A stretch of DNA of 64,000 nucleotides from contig JAJRXM010000080.1 in NCBI GenBank assembly GCA_024276275.1, forward strand, positions 1-64,000. The letters run 5' to 3'. Below, piece after piece: positions 19,673-28,879 of the stretch. The DNA is from Candidatus Zixiibacteriota bacterium. GTDB lineage: Bacteria; Zixibacteria; MSB-5A5; GN15; FEB-12. Within the stretch, counting starts at the first letter, position 1. Each line of letters opens with the position of its first letter. A program made the translations under genes and the position numbers. The notes below the pieces were generated by a model. The model made no database searches and had not been told where the DNA came from. It worked only from the letters and a program-made list of their open reading frames with translations.

Positions 19673-20983
19673 TTATTTTGCCAGATATTGTGAAAGAAGT
19701 TCTGAAAATAATTTAGGGACAAGTTTCATCTTCACAGGTGATTCGACGTACGCAATTCTCATCTGGGTTCTACCCGGATTAGGTTTATCATCATCAATAG
19801 AATAAAATTCAGCAAGAGGTGAAACAAGCAAAGTCATCTTCGTACCGTCTATATCAACAGAGCCTTTTTGAGCACAGTATAAAACAAATTCAGATGCATC
19901 AAAAGAAGCATCAACTAAATTTCTAACATCAACAACAGAATAAATCGAGGCATCCGGGCTGGAAACAATAATTTTTGGCATTAACTCTTTCATTTTAGTA
20001 GTCAATTCTACAAGCATAGACGCATAATAACCCCGTTGCTTTTTATACCATATCTGTAGTTCTGTATGTGCTACATGAGCCAATGAACCAAATATGTATT
20101 GACCGATCACATTTGGACAAAGATTAGCAGTATTTTCCGCAATTGAACGCATATTAAACTCAGCATTGTCTGTTACAATAGCACCAATTCGCAGACCGCA
20201 CGCATTCCAAACTTTGGAGGCAGTTTCAATCGAAATTCGTCGTTCAGAAATCCCGACAACTTCATTTTCGGTTATTCCCCAAATAGAAGTTACTTTGTCG
20301 TTGGTATAATATAACTCGCGGTATGCTTCATCGGAAATAATCCACATATTATGTTTTACCGCCAATTTGCTTAACGCGATAAACGCATCTTGCGAATAAA
20401 AATTACCGGTCGGATTGTCATATGGTATAACTATAACAGCAGAAGGGCTATGTTCTTTTATAATTTTTTCCATTTCTGAAAAATCAGGATAGGCAAACCT
20501 ACCGTCATCACTTAATGTACGAGTTACTGAAATAGTTTTTCTTCCCAGTCGCTCTGCCATTGCTTTATAATTTGTATAGGCAGCATCTATAAGCAATAAA
20601 GGTTTTTCATCAACTCCTGCGGCACCGCAAACTCCCAGAATGACTAATTCCATTGCCTGCGAACCTCCGTCAGTAATCTGTGAGTAGAGACTTGAACTAT
20701 CAAAACCGCTTGATGCAATAATGTTTAAAAAAGCATCATTTGTTTCTTGAAAACCAACTGTGGATGAGTACTTTACGATACCGTTTGAAAATGGCGACTG
20801 TTCGGCCCCTAAATTTCTCATCCGTTCCTGCATCGCAGGATGCATAGGCAGAGAAACATTTCCGATTGCCGTATTTACTGCCTCGACTCGGTCAGTTCTT
20901 TTGTGAAACTCTATTTGGGCGACTCTGATTGCTGATGGATTCCTTGATTGAAAATGCTTTGAAAGTTCAGGTTTTGCTGCCAC
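19673..20983 (-). CDS. PLP-dependent class I/II aminotransferase
   Basis: The 436-residue enzyme has fold-type I landmarks: NPTG at 190-193, SDEAY with D218, the Schiff-base lysine K257 in ETASKVWNACG, and R265 in LRIGA. It resembles aspartate-aminotransferase-like enzymes found in uncultured lineages, with an unusual N-terminus (SKHFQSRNPSAIRVAQIEF). The substrate amino acid cannot be assigned. It is transcribed alone on the minus strand, convergent with coaE and divergent from the NlpC/P60 operon. Confidence 0.88.
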   Translation of the reverse strand: MAAKPELSKHFQSRNPSAIRVAQIEFHKRTDRVEAVNTAIGNVSLPMHPAMQERMRNLGAEQSPFSNGIVKYSSTVGFQETNDAFLNIIASSGFDSSSLYSQITDGGSQAMELVILGVCGAAGVDEKPLLLIDAAYTNYKAMAERLGRKTISVTRTLSDDGRFAYPDFSEMEKIIKEHSPSAVIVIPYDNPTGNFYSQDAFIALSKLAVKHNMWIISDEAYRELYYTNDKVTSIWGITENEVVGISERRISIETASKVWNACGLRIGAIVTDNAEFNMRSIAENTANLCPNVIGQYIFGSLAHVAHTELQIWYKKQRGYYASMLVELTTKMKELMPKIIVSSPDASIYSVVDVRNLVDASFDASEFVLYCAQKGSVDIDGTKMTLLVSPLAEFYSIDDDKPNPGRTQMRIAYVESPVKMKLVPKLFSELLSQYLAK

Positions 20984-21044
20984 TTTATATCCTATATAAT
21001 CTACTTTATCTCTAACCGCAAAACATTACTTTATTACGCTCTAT

Positions 21045-21073
21045 TTGTCAATCAGATTTTGATTGTTTTTAAT
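21045..21073 (+). promoter_or_regulatory. Candidate sigma70 promoter of peptidoglycan-turnover operon
   Basis: TTGTCA at 21045-21050 and TTTAAT at 21068-21073 are separated by 17 bp, each one base from consensus, 35 bp before the NlpC/P60 ATG. It is the only good match in the divergent gap. Confidence 0.5.
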
Positions 21074-21107
21074 TGATTCGGCTATCGCAGTTCAGTAAAA
21101 TAAAGGT

Positions 21108-21893
21108 ATGAAATACGGATGGATTACAATAAATATTACCGATATGTGGAACAAACCACTTTATGACTCAGAGCGGGTAAACCAGCTGCTTTTTGCCGAT
21201 TTAGTTAAAATCCATAAAAATAAGAATGACTTTGCATTTGTGGAGAAACAGGATGGGTATAAAGGATGGGTTAGCAACCAATTTGTTGCTGTCTGCTCAC
21301 TTAAAAAATATAAGCAATTCTTAGTACAACAAAAATATGTTGTAACTGCTAAAACTATTTCTGTTTGGTCTCAGGATATCGCACTCAATCCGCAGATTTT
21401 GTTCTATGGCACTACAGTATTTGCTACTAAATTAAAAAACAGAAAATTGAAAATACTGCTTCCTGATAACAACGCAGTAATTGTTTCATCAGCAGGTCTG
21501 AAACTGATACCCAATAAAATTAAACCAACAGCCTTGCAGATTATAAATGAAGCAAAGCGATTTTTAGGTATTCCGTATCTTTGGGGCGGGGTTACATCAT
21601 TAGGATTTGACTGTTCGGGTCTTACTCAAACAATATGCTCACGGTTTGGAATATCAATTCCGAGAGATACAAAAGATCAGATTAAATCAGGGATTAAAAT
21701 TGATCGGGATAAGGTTAAAACAGGTGACCTTTTGTTTTTTGACCGACATGTCGGATTTGCCGTCGGAAAGAATAAAATTATCCATTCTTCCGTTAGCGGT
21801 GGGGGAGTGCGAATTAATTCATTACTGTCCGATAATAATGACTACAGAAAAGATTTAGATGAATCGTTTAAAACAGCACGGAGAATAATATAA
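21108..21893 (+). CDS. NlpC/P60 cysteine endopeptidase with SH3-like domains
   Basis: The 261-residue protein has an SH3b-like N-terminal half (residues 1-135) and an NlpC/P60 domain with catalytic C169 (GFDCSGL), H214 (DRHVGFA) and H226 (KIIHSS). LGIPYLWGG is the usual substrate-groove motif. It lacks a signal peptide, so it probably acts in the cytoplasm on imported muropeptides, like YkfC, cutting gamma-D-Glu-diaminopimelate bonds. The next gene, a dipeptide epimerase overlapping by TAATG, supports that role, because cleavage releases L-Ala-D-Glu. Confidence 0.92.
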   Translation: MKYGWITINITDMWNKPLYDSERVNQLLFADLVKIHKNKNDFAFVEKQDGYKGWVSNQFVAVCSLKKYKQFLVQQKYVVTAKTISVWSQDIALNPQILFYGTTVFATKLKNRKLKILLPDNNAVIVSSAGLKLIPNKIKPTALQIINEAKRFLGIPYLWGGVTSLGFDCSGLTQTICSRFGISIPRDTKDQIKSGIKIDRDKVKTGDLLFFDRHVGFAVGKNKIIHSSVSGGGVRINSLLSDNNDYRKDLDESFKTARRII

Positions 21894-22921
21894 TGCAACT
21901 AGATTCTGTAAAGCTCACTCTACCTCTAAAGAGAAAATTTAAGGTAGCCAAAGGTGAAGCAGAGACCAAAACAAATGTTTTTACTATTCTAAATAATAGA
22001 TATGGCGGCGAGGCGGCACCATCGGTTCAATATGGTCCGTCGGTTGAGTTGATTGAAAAAGATATTATTGCGGGAATGGAGCTTATCAAAGATATCAAAG
22101 AAATAACCTTTGAAACTCTTGAGTATATAACATCTTTTGAAATAAATCCGGTTCCTAAATCCGCGTTAGTAGGAATGACTCTTAATTATTTATCAGGTGA
22201 AAATAGAAAATATCCATGGGAAGTATTAGGAGTAGGAACACCGGTAGGAGTAATGAGTTCTATTACTGTCGGAATAGATACACCCGAAAGTATGATTAAT
22301 CAAATCAAAATGAGTGAGTCTCCGATTGTTAAAATTAAAATGGGGAACGAAGAAGATGTATTGCTCTTAGATAAATTTGACTCACTTGAAGGAAAAGAGA
22401 TTCGGATAGATGCCAACGGTGGTTGGTCTTGTGCCAAAGCTGAGGAAATGATTTTTAATCTTTATCAAAAGGGAATAAAAGTTATTGAACAACCTACTTC
22501 GATTGAATTTATTTCTGAGTGGAAACATTTGAGAGGAAACAACGACAATGTTTGTTTAGTCATAGATGAGGGGTTAAACACGGTAGATGATTACATGAAA
22601 TATGCGGAACATTTTGACTGCGTAAATATAAAGATGGAAAAATCAGGAGGTGTAATTGAAGGACTCAAAATTGCTCTTGCTGCTCAAGATGACAAGAAAA
22701 AAGTAATGCTCGGATGTATGGTTACATCGTCGATTGGAATTGCTCAAGCACTTTATATGTCATCAAGAGCTGATTATTTTGATCTTGACGGTCCGTCTAT
22801 CTTAGAGAATGATATTGCAACAGGAATAAATTATACCAATGAATCAATCGTAGTTGACCGAGAAATTATCGGCGGACCTAAAATAAAGCGAGAGCTGTTT
22901 GAAAAATATATTACAAAATAG
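21893..22921 (+). CDS. Enolase-superfamily dipeptide (L-Ala-D/L-Glu) epimerase
   Basis: The 342-residue protein has the muconate-lactonising/dipeptide epimerase pattern: acid-base lysines in VKIKM (K147/K149) and at K247, and metal ligands D173 (RIDANGGW), E199 (EQP) and D225 (DEG). These enzymes epimerise L-Ala-D-Glu so the dipeptide can be used as L-amino acids. The overlap with an NlpC/P60 endopeptidase gene and the following amidase strongly support murein peptide recycling. The exact dipeptide specificity is not proven. Confidence 0.88.
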   Translation: MQLDSVKLTLPLKRKFKVAKGEAETKTNVFTILNNRYGGEAAPSVQYGPSVELIEKDIIAGMELIKDIKEITFETLEYITSFEINPVPKSALVGMTLNYLSGENRKYPWEVLGVGTPVGVMSSITVGIDTPESMINQIKMSESPIVKIKMGNEEDVLLLDKFDSLEGKEIRIDANGGWSCAKAEEMIFNLYQKGIKVIEQPTSIEFISEWKHLRGNNDNVCLVIDEGLNTVDDYMKYAEHFDCVNIKMEKSGGVIEGLKIALAAQDDKKKVMLGCMVTSSIGIAQALYMSSRADYFDLDGPSILENDIATGINYTNESIVVDREIIGGPKIKRELFEKYITK

Positions 22922-24872
22922 CATTATCGTATTTGTTATTATTTTTTGCTCGGTTTCAAATTCTATTGCAGAAGATTCTACTGAAAATATAGTCGCATCT
23001 GTTATTGAACAACCTCAATCAAAAGAAATTGAAATCATTTACCCAAAAGACAGCCAGTTAGTAAGAGCTGTTGACTCTACTTTTATTTTAGGGAATGTTA
23101 CAGTTCCTAATGTAAAACATATTCTAATAAACGGTCATCAGGTTAAAGTACATAAAGATGGTGGGTTTTTAGCATACTTACCGATTGAACCCGGATTATT
23201 TACATTCAATATTAAATTACCTGCTCAGTTTATTCATACTAAGTCTATGAAGCGTTCTACACCTGACTATTTTAGAAAGCTCACCGTACAAGTCCCAGAG
23301 CCGCTTGCAACGATATCGTTTGATTCGCTTGTAATCACTAAAGAAATAGACCGACCTTCAGGTTATCTCAATCTTAAATCAGGCGACCGTCTACAGGTTT
23401 CATTTCAGGGAACCCCGGGATGTATCGCAACTTTTTCAATTCCGGGTATTGCCGATTCAATCCCGATGGCGGAAACATCACCTCGTTCTCAACCATACTG
23501 GGGTGAATCTGTTTTTGGAGTTGGTGCGGTTCCGGATTCGTTACTTATCAAAGGCATCTACACCGGTTATTTTGATAGTCCCGAAGGAGTTCTGGCAGAT
23601 TCAATAGAACTGTTGTATACTCTGCAGTATCCTCGCATTAAAAATATCAGGAAACACCTTTTAGATTCTACTAGTTTTTCAATTTATTATATTTATCAAA
23701 TTGGAACTAGGCAGAATGATTCCGCAAATTTTACAAGTACATATAAACTCTCAATCAATAGCAATGAATTCCCATTTACTGTTAGGTTTACAGACTCGGT
23801 ACAAACAATTCGGCACGGTGCCAGAAAAGGGTATTTTTCGATTTTTCAACCTGAGGGAGTAGAAGCGCTTGTTACAGGTTCTGAGGGGAATTGGTATATT
23901 GCTCAACTTTCGGCAGGCCAAAAAGCATACGTACATAAAAATTCAGTTGAAAAACTTCCGAATGGAATTCTTCCTCCTCATTCATATATTTCAGTCATTC
24001 GTTCAGAAGGTACAGATGATAACGTAAAGATTGAACTTCCGTTAAAGGGAAAACATCCTTTTCGGATTATCCAGGAAGACAGACGTACGATAAAAGTTCA
24101 GTTGTTCGGAGTCACAACAGACACCGATTGGATTCGTTATGACTTCTCAGATAAACTGATAGAAATTATCACCTGGTCACAACCTGAAGAAGAGCTTTAC
24201 GAGGCAACCATAAAACTTACCCAAGACTTATGGGGATACGACTCATATTACGAAGGGAATACATTTTATCTTCAGCTGACTAAACCTCCCAAAAACATAA
24301 AAAAATTACGTGGAAAAACGATTGTTATAGACCCAGGACATTCGTCTGATAAAGGTTCAGTCGGACCGACCGGTTATACCGAAGCAGAGGCAAATTTAGG
24401 TTTATCTCTTGAAATCAAAAAGAGACTTGAATCTAAAGGTGCTATAGTAATTATGACCCGTGATGACAATTCTCATGTTAATCTGTATGACCGTCCTGCA
24501 AGAGCAAAAAAAGTCGAAGCAGACCTCTTTATTTCGATACACAATAACGCCCTTCCCGATGGGGTCAATCCGTTTTTGAATAACGGTTCCTCGACATATT
24601 ATTATCATCCTAACTCTATAAACTTGGCTAAGAATATTCAATACGAACTGCTAAAGGCAACTAAACTCAGAGACCATGGTTTGTACTACGGCAACTTGGC
24701 AGTCAACCGACCGACACAATACCCTGCGGTACTTATAGAAACAGCCTTCATGATAATCCCGGAACAAGAGGCAATGTTAAAAACCAAAAAATTCAGAAAA
24801 AAAGTTGCTAAAGGTATTGTTAAAGGAATTGAAAAATTCCTCAAAGAGTATGAACATGACAACAGAAAATAA
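22899..24872 (+). CDS. Exported N-acetylmuramoyl-L-alanine amidase (Amidase_3)
   Basis: A TTG start at 22899, 23 bp inside the previous gene, gives a signal peptide (IIVFVIIFCSVSNSIAED). The long N-terminal half (to about residue 460) is beta-rich, with an SH3-like segment. The C-terminal Amidase_3 domain has zinc ligands in VIDPGHSS, YTEAEANLGL and FISIHNNA and the catalytic Glu in LIETAFM. It would cleave the amide bond between MurNAc and L-alanine in the periplasm, freeing stem peptides for the two upstream enzymes. At 657 residues it is longer than E. coli AmiC. Confidence 0.9.
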   Translation: MKNILQNSIIVFVIIFCSVSNSIAEDSTENIVASVIEQPQSKEIEIIYPKDSQLVRAVDSTFILGNVTVPNVKHILINGHQVKVHKDGGFLAYLPIEPGLFTFNIKLPAQFIHTKSMKRSTPDYFRKLTVQVPEPLATISFDSLVITKEIDRPSGYLNLKSGDRLQVSFQGTPGCIATFSIPGIADSIPMAETSPRSQPYWGESVFGVGAVPDSLLIKGIYTGYFDSPEGVLADSIELLYTLQYPRIKNIRKHLLDSTSFSIYYIYQIGTRQNDSANFTSTYKLSINSNEFPFTVRFTDSVQTIRHGARKGYFSIFQPEGVEALVTGSEGNWYIAQLSAGQKAYVHKNSVEKLPNGILPPHSYISVIRSEGTDDNVKIELPLKGKHPFRIIQEDRRTIKVQLFGVTTDTDWIRYDFSDKLIEIITWSQPEEELYEATIKLTQDLWGYDSYYEGNTFYLQLTKPPKNIKKLRGKTIVIDPGHSSDKGSVGPTGYTEAEANLGLSLEIKKRLESKGAIVIMTRDDNSHVNLYDRPARAKKVEADLFISIHNNALPDGVNPFLNNGSSTYYYHPNSINLAKNIQYELLKATKLRDHGLYYGNLAVNRPTQYPAVLIETAFMIIPEQEAMLKTKKFRKKVAKGIVKGIEKFLKEYEHDNRK

Positions 24873-25101
24873 CGTTCCAAAAAAAAATTTAAACTGGCTG
24901 ATATATCTTTCATTGATAATCTCCGGTTTACTTCTTTTGGCAGATGCCTTCGATGTTACCTATTTTAATCGTTGGACAGCAAAATTAGGTATATCTCTTT
25001 TGTTTACAGCTTTTTCATTTATTATAGGAGCCGGACAGAAAAAAACTCCAATCGCTGTTGGAATTCTCTGGGGTTCGATTTTGTCTATGTATTTTTTATA
25101 A
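24850..25101 (+). CDS. Small three-helix membrane protein
   Basis: The ATG at 24850, overlapping the amidase end, gives 83 residues with three hydrophobic segments (LIYLSLIISGLLLLA; GISLLFTAFSFIIGAG; VGILWGSILSMYFL). No family is recognised. Its place between the amidase and DUF1028 genes implies cotranscription and perhaps an envelope role, but nothing in the sequence gives a function. An ATG two codons downstream is an equally possible start. Confidence 0.6.
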   Translation: MNMTTENNVPKKNLNWLIYLSLIISGLLLLADAFDVTYFNRWTAKLGISLLFTAFSFIIGAGQKKTPIAVGILWGSILSMYFL

Positions 25102-25120
25102 CTCTCACAAGGATAGAAAT

Positions 25121-26095
25121 ATGAAACAGTATATCATTGTTCTATTGCTGGTTTTCTCTGTTACTCTCCAAGCATCACAAAAAGAAAAATTACATCCGGT
25201 ACACACATATTCAATAGTAGCCTATGATTCCGCTACCGGTCAATTTGGTGCTGCCGTGCAATCTCATTGGTTTAAAGTTGCCGATGTAATCTGGGCGGAA
25301 CCGGGGGTTGGGGCAGTAGCAACACAGTCGTTAGTAGACTTTTCGTATGGACCGCTTGGTTTGGAAATGATGAAAAAAGGTAAATCAGCTAAACAGGCTC
25401 TTGAAGGGTTGCTGGCATCTGATGAAAATAACAAGGTGAGGCAGGTAGCCATTATAGATAAAAATGGTGATGCTGTTACTCATACTGGTTTAAATTGTAT
25501 TGCTGAAGCAGGTCATGTAACCGGACACCATTATTCTGTACAGGCAAATTTGATGGAGAAAAGTACTGTTTGGCAAGCAATGGCAGATGCATTTGAGTCT
25601 GCTGATGGTGATCTGGCTGAGAGGATGATGATAGCCTTAGAGGCGGCTCAAAATGAGGGCGGAGATATTAGGGGCAAACAGTCGGCTGCTATGATTGTTG
25701 TCAGCGGTACTCCGACAGGGAAAAGCTGGGTAGACCGTATTGTTGATATACGGGTAGATGATTCTAAAGAGCCTCTTAAAGAATTACGAAGATTACTCAA
25801 TATAACTAGAGCTTATCAACATATGAATAAAGGTGATGAATATATTGAAGTAAGTGATTTTGATAATGCTACCAAAGAATATGAATTGGCTGTTTCATTA
25901 TCCGGTGGAAATATAGAAATATCTTATTGGTATGCCGTAACACTAACAGCAAAGGGTCAACAAGATAAAGCTCTCCCAATGTTCAGAAAGATTTTTAAAG
26001 CAGATAAAAACTGGCAAGTACTTATCCCAAGACTTGTAGATTCCGGTATTTTGCCAAATGACAGTTCCGTTATTAATCAAATTATGGCTTTATAA
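25121..26095 (+). CDS. Exported DUF1028 Ntn-hydrolase-like protein with TPR-like tail
   Basis: The ATG at 25121 follows a good ribosome-binding site (AAGGATAG) and encodes a signal peptide (YIIVLLLVFSVTLQA). The mature N-terminal part is a DUF1028 domain: HTYSIVAYDSATGQFGAAVQ and GVGAVATQSLVDFSYG are family hallmarks. DUF1028 is related to N-terminal-nucleophile hydrolases but has no established reaction. Residues from about 225 form helical TPR-like repeats (KEYELAVSLSGGN). It ends the peptidoglycan-turnover operon, suggesting a link to murein or peptide metabolism. A terminator follows at once. Confidence 0.85.
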   Translation: MKQYIIVLLLVFSVTLQASQKEKLHPVHTYSIVAYDSATGQFGAAVQSHWFKVADVIWAEPGVGAVATQSLVDFSYGPLGLEMMKKGKSAKQALEGLLASDENNKVRQVAIIDKNGDAVTHTGLNCIAEAGHVTGHHYSVQANLMEKSTVWQAMADAFESADGDLAERMMIALEAAQNEGGDIRGKQSAAMIVVSGTPTGKSWVDRIVDIRVDDSKEPLKELRRLLNITRAYQHMNKGDEYIEVSDFDNATKEYELAVSLSGGNIEISYWYAVTLTAKGQQDKALPMFRKIFKADKNWQVLIPRLVDSGILPNDSSVINQIMAL

Positions 26096-26097
26096 AA

Positions 26098-26119
26098 AAA
26101 GGCTGTCAAACGACAGCCT
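26098..26119. terminator. Bidirectional hairpin terminator
   Basis: AAGGCTGTC pairs with GACAGCCTT across an AAAC loop, flanked by an A run on the left and T-rich sequence on the right. It lies between convergent genes and can serve both. Confidence 0.85.
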
Positions 26120-26145
26120 TGTTAATTTATCAAATGTGTGTTATT

Positions 26146-26727
26146 CTATTTACCTTTTGCAGCCATTTCTCTATCAAGAAGTTCTTCTTTTAATTCACCG
26201 ATAGAATGATAAATGTTTACATAAGACTTACCAAATGAACGCATGCTCATTACTTCAAACGGATTATAACAATGTTGTTTGTAGATAAATCGTAAATTGA
26301 CCAAGTTGATAATATCATTATCTGTTAATTCTATCTTATCCCATTGGCTTGTTAAAACAGTATGATATTTCTCATAAACTGTTTTAAATTCCGGATTTTT
26401 AATTTTCCCTGCCATCATAACATAGTACACTTTTGGACTAAGATTATAACTTGAGGTTATATCCATCCAGGAGTTTTTATCGGAACGCATTTTTGCGATT
26501 TCGATAGGATCCGCTTTAGCAGACTGAGCAACATAAAATAAGACAGGTAATTCTTCTGCGGTTACATAAGAATTTAACATGTCATTTACGACATCATAGT
26601 CGTAATCAAAATAGTTACCGACAGCCATAACATACTCTAAAGTTACATCATCATCGGCTACTACAGAACCTACTACCAAAAGAGCAGTAAGGGCTAAAAG
26701 GATTAAGAATTTGAAAGGTTTAAACAT
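26146..26727 (-). CDS. Exported hypothetical protein, 193 residues
   Basis: The ATG follows AAGGAGT and encodes a signal peptide (FLILLALTALLVVGSVVA). The mature protein is mostly helical, acidic at the start and basic at the end (EELLDREMAAKGK), without cysteines suggesting a lipoprotein. The segments MRSDKNSWMDITSSYNLSP and MRSFGKSYVNIYHSIG look like two related repeats. No known family is recognised. It is a single gene between a shared terminator and a 215-bp gap with no other feature I can support. Confidence 0.65.
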   Translation of the reverse strand: MFKPFKFLILLALTALLVVGSVVADDDVTLEYVMAVGNYFDYDYDVVNDMLNSYVTAEELPVLFYVAQSAKADPIEIAKMRSDKNSWMDITSSYNLSPKVYYVMMAGKIKNPEFKTVYEKYHTVLTSQWDKIELTDNDIINLVNLRFIYKQHCYNPFEVMSMRSFGKSYVNIYHSIGELKEELLDREMAAKGK

Positions 26728-26942
26728 AAAGACTCCTTTGAGATTTTATTATTATTAAGTAAGTATTTACAAGAATCCGTTTTTGTTTTCTTAATACCTA
26801 TTTCGGAAGAATTAAAATGGAATTTAAGGGAGAATTAAAAAAAAGATAGTTCTTTTAGAATCTGTATATTCTCTGCTCACAGAGGCTTATAAGTTGTTTC
26901 AAAAAGAAAAACAGGAGAGAGCAGGTTTGTATTATTTTTTTA

Positions 26943-27347
26943 CTATTTTAATAAATTTTGAAAGTTTTTGATGATTTGAGCATTTGCGTGCGAAAAATTA
27001 AATTTGCGATAAAACTCATTTAACTCAATATCGCAACAAAGGTCAATCATATAGAATTCTTGAAGCTCCTCTAACATACTTTTTACAAGCTCAGAACCGA
27101 TCCCTTGTTTTTGATAGTCTGGAAGCACCTCCAAAAATGGTATATAAGCAGAAAGAGTTTTGTCGGAAATAGCATTGATAAATCCGATAACATTATCGGT
27201 GGAATCATCTATTGCCAGTACAATCTTATAGCTATTTTGTAAAATTTCAAGCAGTTTATCGGGTGACGGTGGAGTCGGCCATCCAACAAAGAATCCGTTT
27301 AAATTATCAGTTTTTATTGTTTCTACAGCAGTCAGATATTTTATCAT
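26943..27347 (-). CDS. GNAT family N-acetyltransferase
   Basis: The 134-residue protein has the GNAT acetyl-CoA binding motif A in LEVLPDYQKQGIGSELVKSML, preceded by the FINAISDKTLSAYIPFLEV strands. It transfers an acetyl group to an unknown amine. It is short but complete for the minimal fold. It lies next to a tRNA-Arg gene copy on the same strand, at the edge of the small island described below. Confidence 0.85.
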   Translation of the reverse strand: MIKYLTAVETIKTDNLNGFFVGWPTPPSPDKLLEILQNSYKIVLAIDDSTDNVIGFINAISDKTLSAYIPFLEVLPDYQKQGIGSELVKSMLEELQEFYMIDLCCDIELNEFYRKFNFSHANAQIIKNFQNLLK

Positions 27348-27373
27348 GGTTATATCGGCACTTTATTAAATTA

Positions 27374-27445
27374 TACCCCCGTCAGGAGTCGAACCTGAAT
27401 TGCCGGCTTCGGAGGCCAACGCGTTATCCATTACACCACGGGAAT
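27374..27445 (-). tRNA. tRNA-Arg (CCG), copy with altered acceptor 5' strand
   Basis: The 72-base cloverleaf has the anticodon loop CTCCGAA (anticodon CCG), a TCAGG/CCTGA T stem and a four-base variable loop. Its 5' acceptor strand ATTCCCG pairs with CGGGGGT through two U-G wobbles, unlike the second copy (GCCCCCG). From 27373 to 27442 it is identical to 28879-28948. It could be functional or be the remnant end of a tRNA-targeted insertion. Confidence 0.8.
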
Positions 27446-27533
27446 TTGAACTCATTACTATTCAACAAGTTGAGGTTTCTGAAATTTGAAAATCAATATT
27501 CAAGCCAGCGAGTTACTTAGCCAGTAGTTTGTA

Positions 27534-27986
27534 TTAAAAACTATGCTTTGTCATCAATTTATCTACTCTTCGTAATGCTTTCATTATATCTCTAAGTACC
27601 ATTACTAAACCTGCGTCTTGTATTTCAGGCATTCCATCTTTAATGATACCAACTGCTCCAATAACTTGTGATTGGGTATAAATTTTACCTTCCATAAATT
27701 CTAAATGCATTTTTGTTTGGCATTTAGAATCACTTTTTGAATAAACTGAATAATATATTTCATAATGGTAAATTGATGTGACCGCCATTAAAATAGTACC
27801 ATCCATTATACCTGTCATCACAGTTTGATAGTATTTTGTAGAAGATTGATAAGAGGACAGTTCCCCAAGATATTCTAACACTACTACACGTAGGCTGTCA
27901 ATCTCAACCATATCTTCATGCGGTGTAAAACTAAATGATTTAGGACAGATAAATAAGATTAGTAACAAAAATAATAGTCTTTTCAT
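27534..27986 (-). CDS. Exported hypothetical protein, 150 residues
   Basis: A signal peptide (LLFLLLILFICPKSFS) precedes a mature domain of about 130 residues with no recognised family. The ATG has an excellent AGGAGG site overlapping the stop of the upstream protease gene (27995), so the two form a bicistronic unit. Both lie inside the segment bounded by tRNA-Arg copies and look more AT-rich than their neighbours, which suggests acquisition. The function is unknown. Confidence 0.6.
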   Translation of the reverse strand: MKRLLFLLLILFICPKSFSFTPHEDMVEIDSLRVVVLEYLGELSSYQSSTKYYQTVMTGIMDGTILMAVTSIYHYEIYYSVYSKSDSKCQTKMHLEFMEGKIYTQSQVIGAVGIIKDGMPEIQDAGLVMVLRDIMKALRRVDKLMTKHSF

Positions 27987-27994
27987 AAATCCTC

Positions 27995-28849
27995 CTATGT
28001 GTTTGGTTTTTCGATAACTTCAAATAAGTTGACGTAAATACTATCCCAAGCATGACAAGTTATTTGTCTGGTCTTTTTATCATCGATTTCTGATTGATAA
28101 AAAGCTACTCCAGCCAATATTGGTCTTTCTAATGAAATGATATTTTGTTGATTGCTATTTACTTTAACATACCATAATCCACCACCACTTACTCCTTCAA
28201 AACTTTTTGGAGCAATTGAGTTATCTGTATAGTCAACTGGAAAATGACAAAAATCAAATCCTTTATAGTCCCATTTATCTTCTATACCTGAATATCCTGC
28301 TAATGCTGTACAATCAAATGATGCAATAAAACCGTTAGTTAATTTATCAAATTCAATTGGTTAAATTTGCTCTCTTGGAGTGCCAAACAGAATGAAAATT
28401 CCACATTTATAATCTAATGGATGTTTTTCTAGTATATTTTTGAACTTTGATATATTCCAAAAACTTCTATTTGCTTTTAATATTCCTATATTATCATCGG
28501 GTAAATATATTAAAGCTAAATCTGGTCCTTTTGATTTAGAAATGGACTTTGCGATAGGTATAACTTGTAATTGAGAACTAAATAAAGAATAATGATGTCT
28601 ATCGTTTCTAATATTTAAACCAATTTTAATAGATTCTTTAAATTGTCTAGAATCTACTACATGAAAGGCTGTAAGAATTGCATGTTTTCCATTTATAAAG
28701 ACTAAAGTACCAGATCCTAAAGAAGAAGTATTGACATGATTATCTTTTTGAATAATAGTAAAAATATTCACAGAATAGTCATATGCTTCTTTTCCAGCTT
28801 CATCAAGTAAAGACTGTGAAATTTTACCTAATAAAATTTGTTTATTCAT
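27995..28849 (-). CDS. Trypsin-like serine protease, interrupted by TAA
   Basis: The 285-codon frame carries a chymotrypsin-fold triad: H63 in LTAFHVVD, D110 in GPDLALIYLP and S221 in EGVSGGGLW. An in-frame TAA at 28363-28361 (codon 163) separates His and Asp from Ser, yet the sequence continues cleanly as IEFDKLTNGF through the GVSGGG motif to a TAG at 27997-27995. No signal peptide is visible. It could be a cytoplasmic DegP-like or defence-type protease domain. It lies in the tRNA-bounded segment upstream of an exported protein. Confidence 0.75.
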
Positions 28850-28879
28850 CTAACACAATCCCTCTATTTTGAATTTAAA

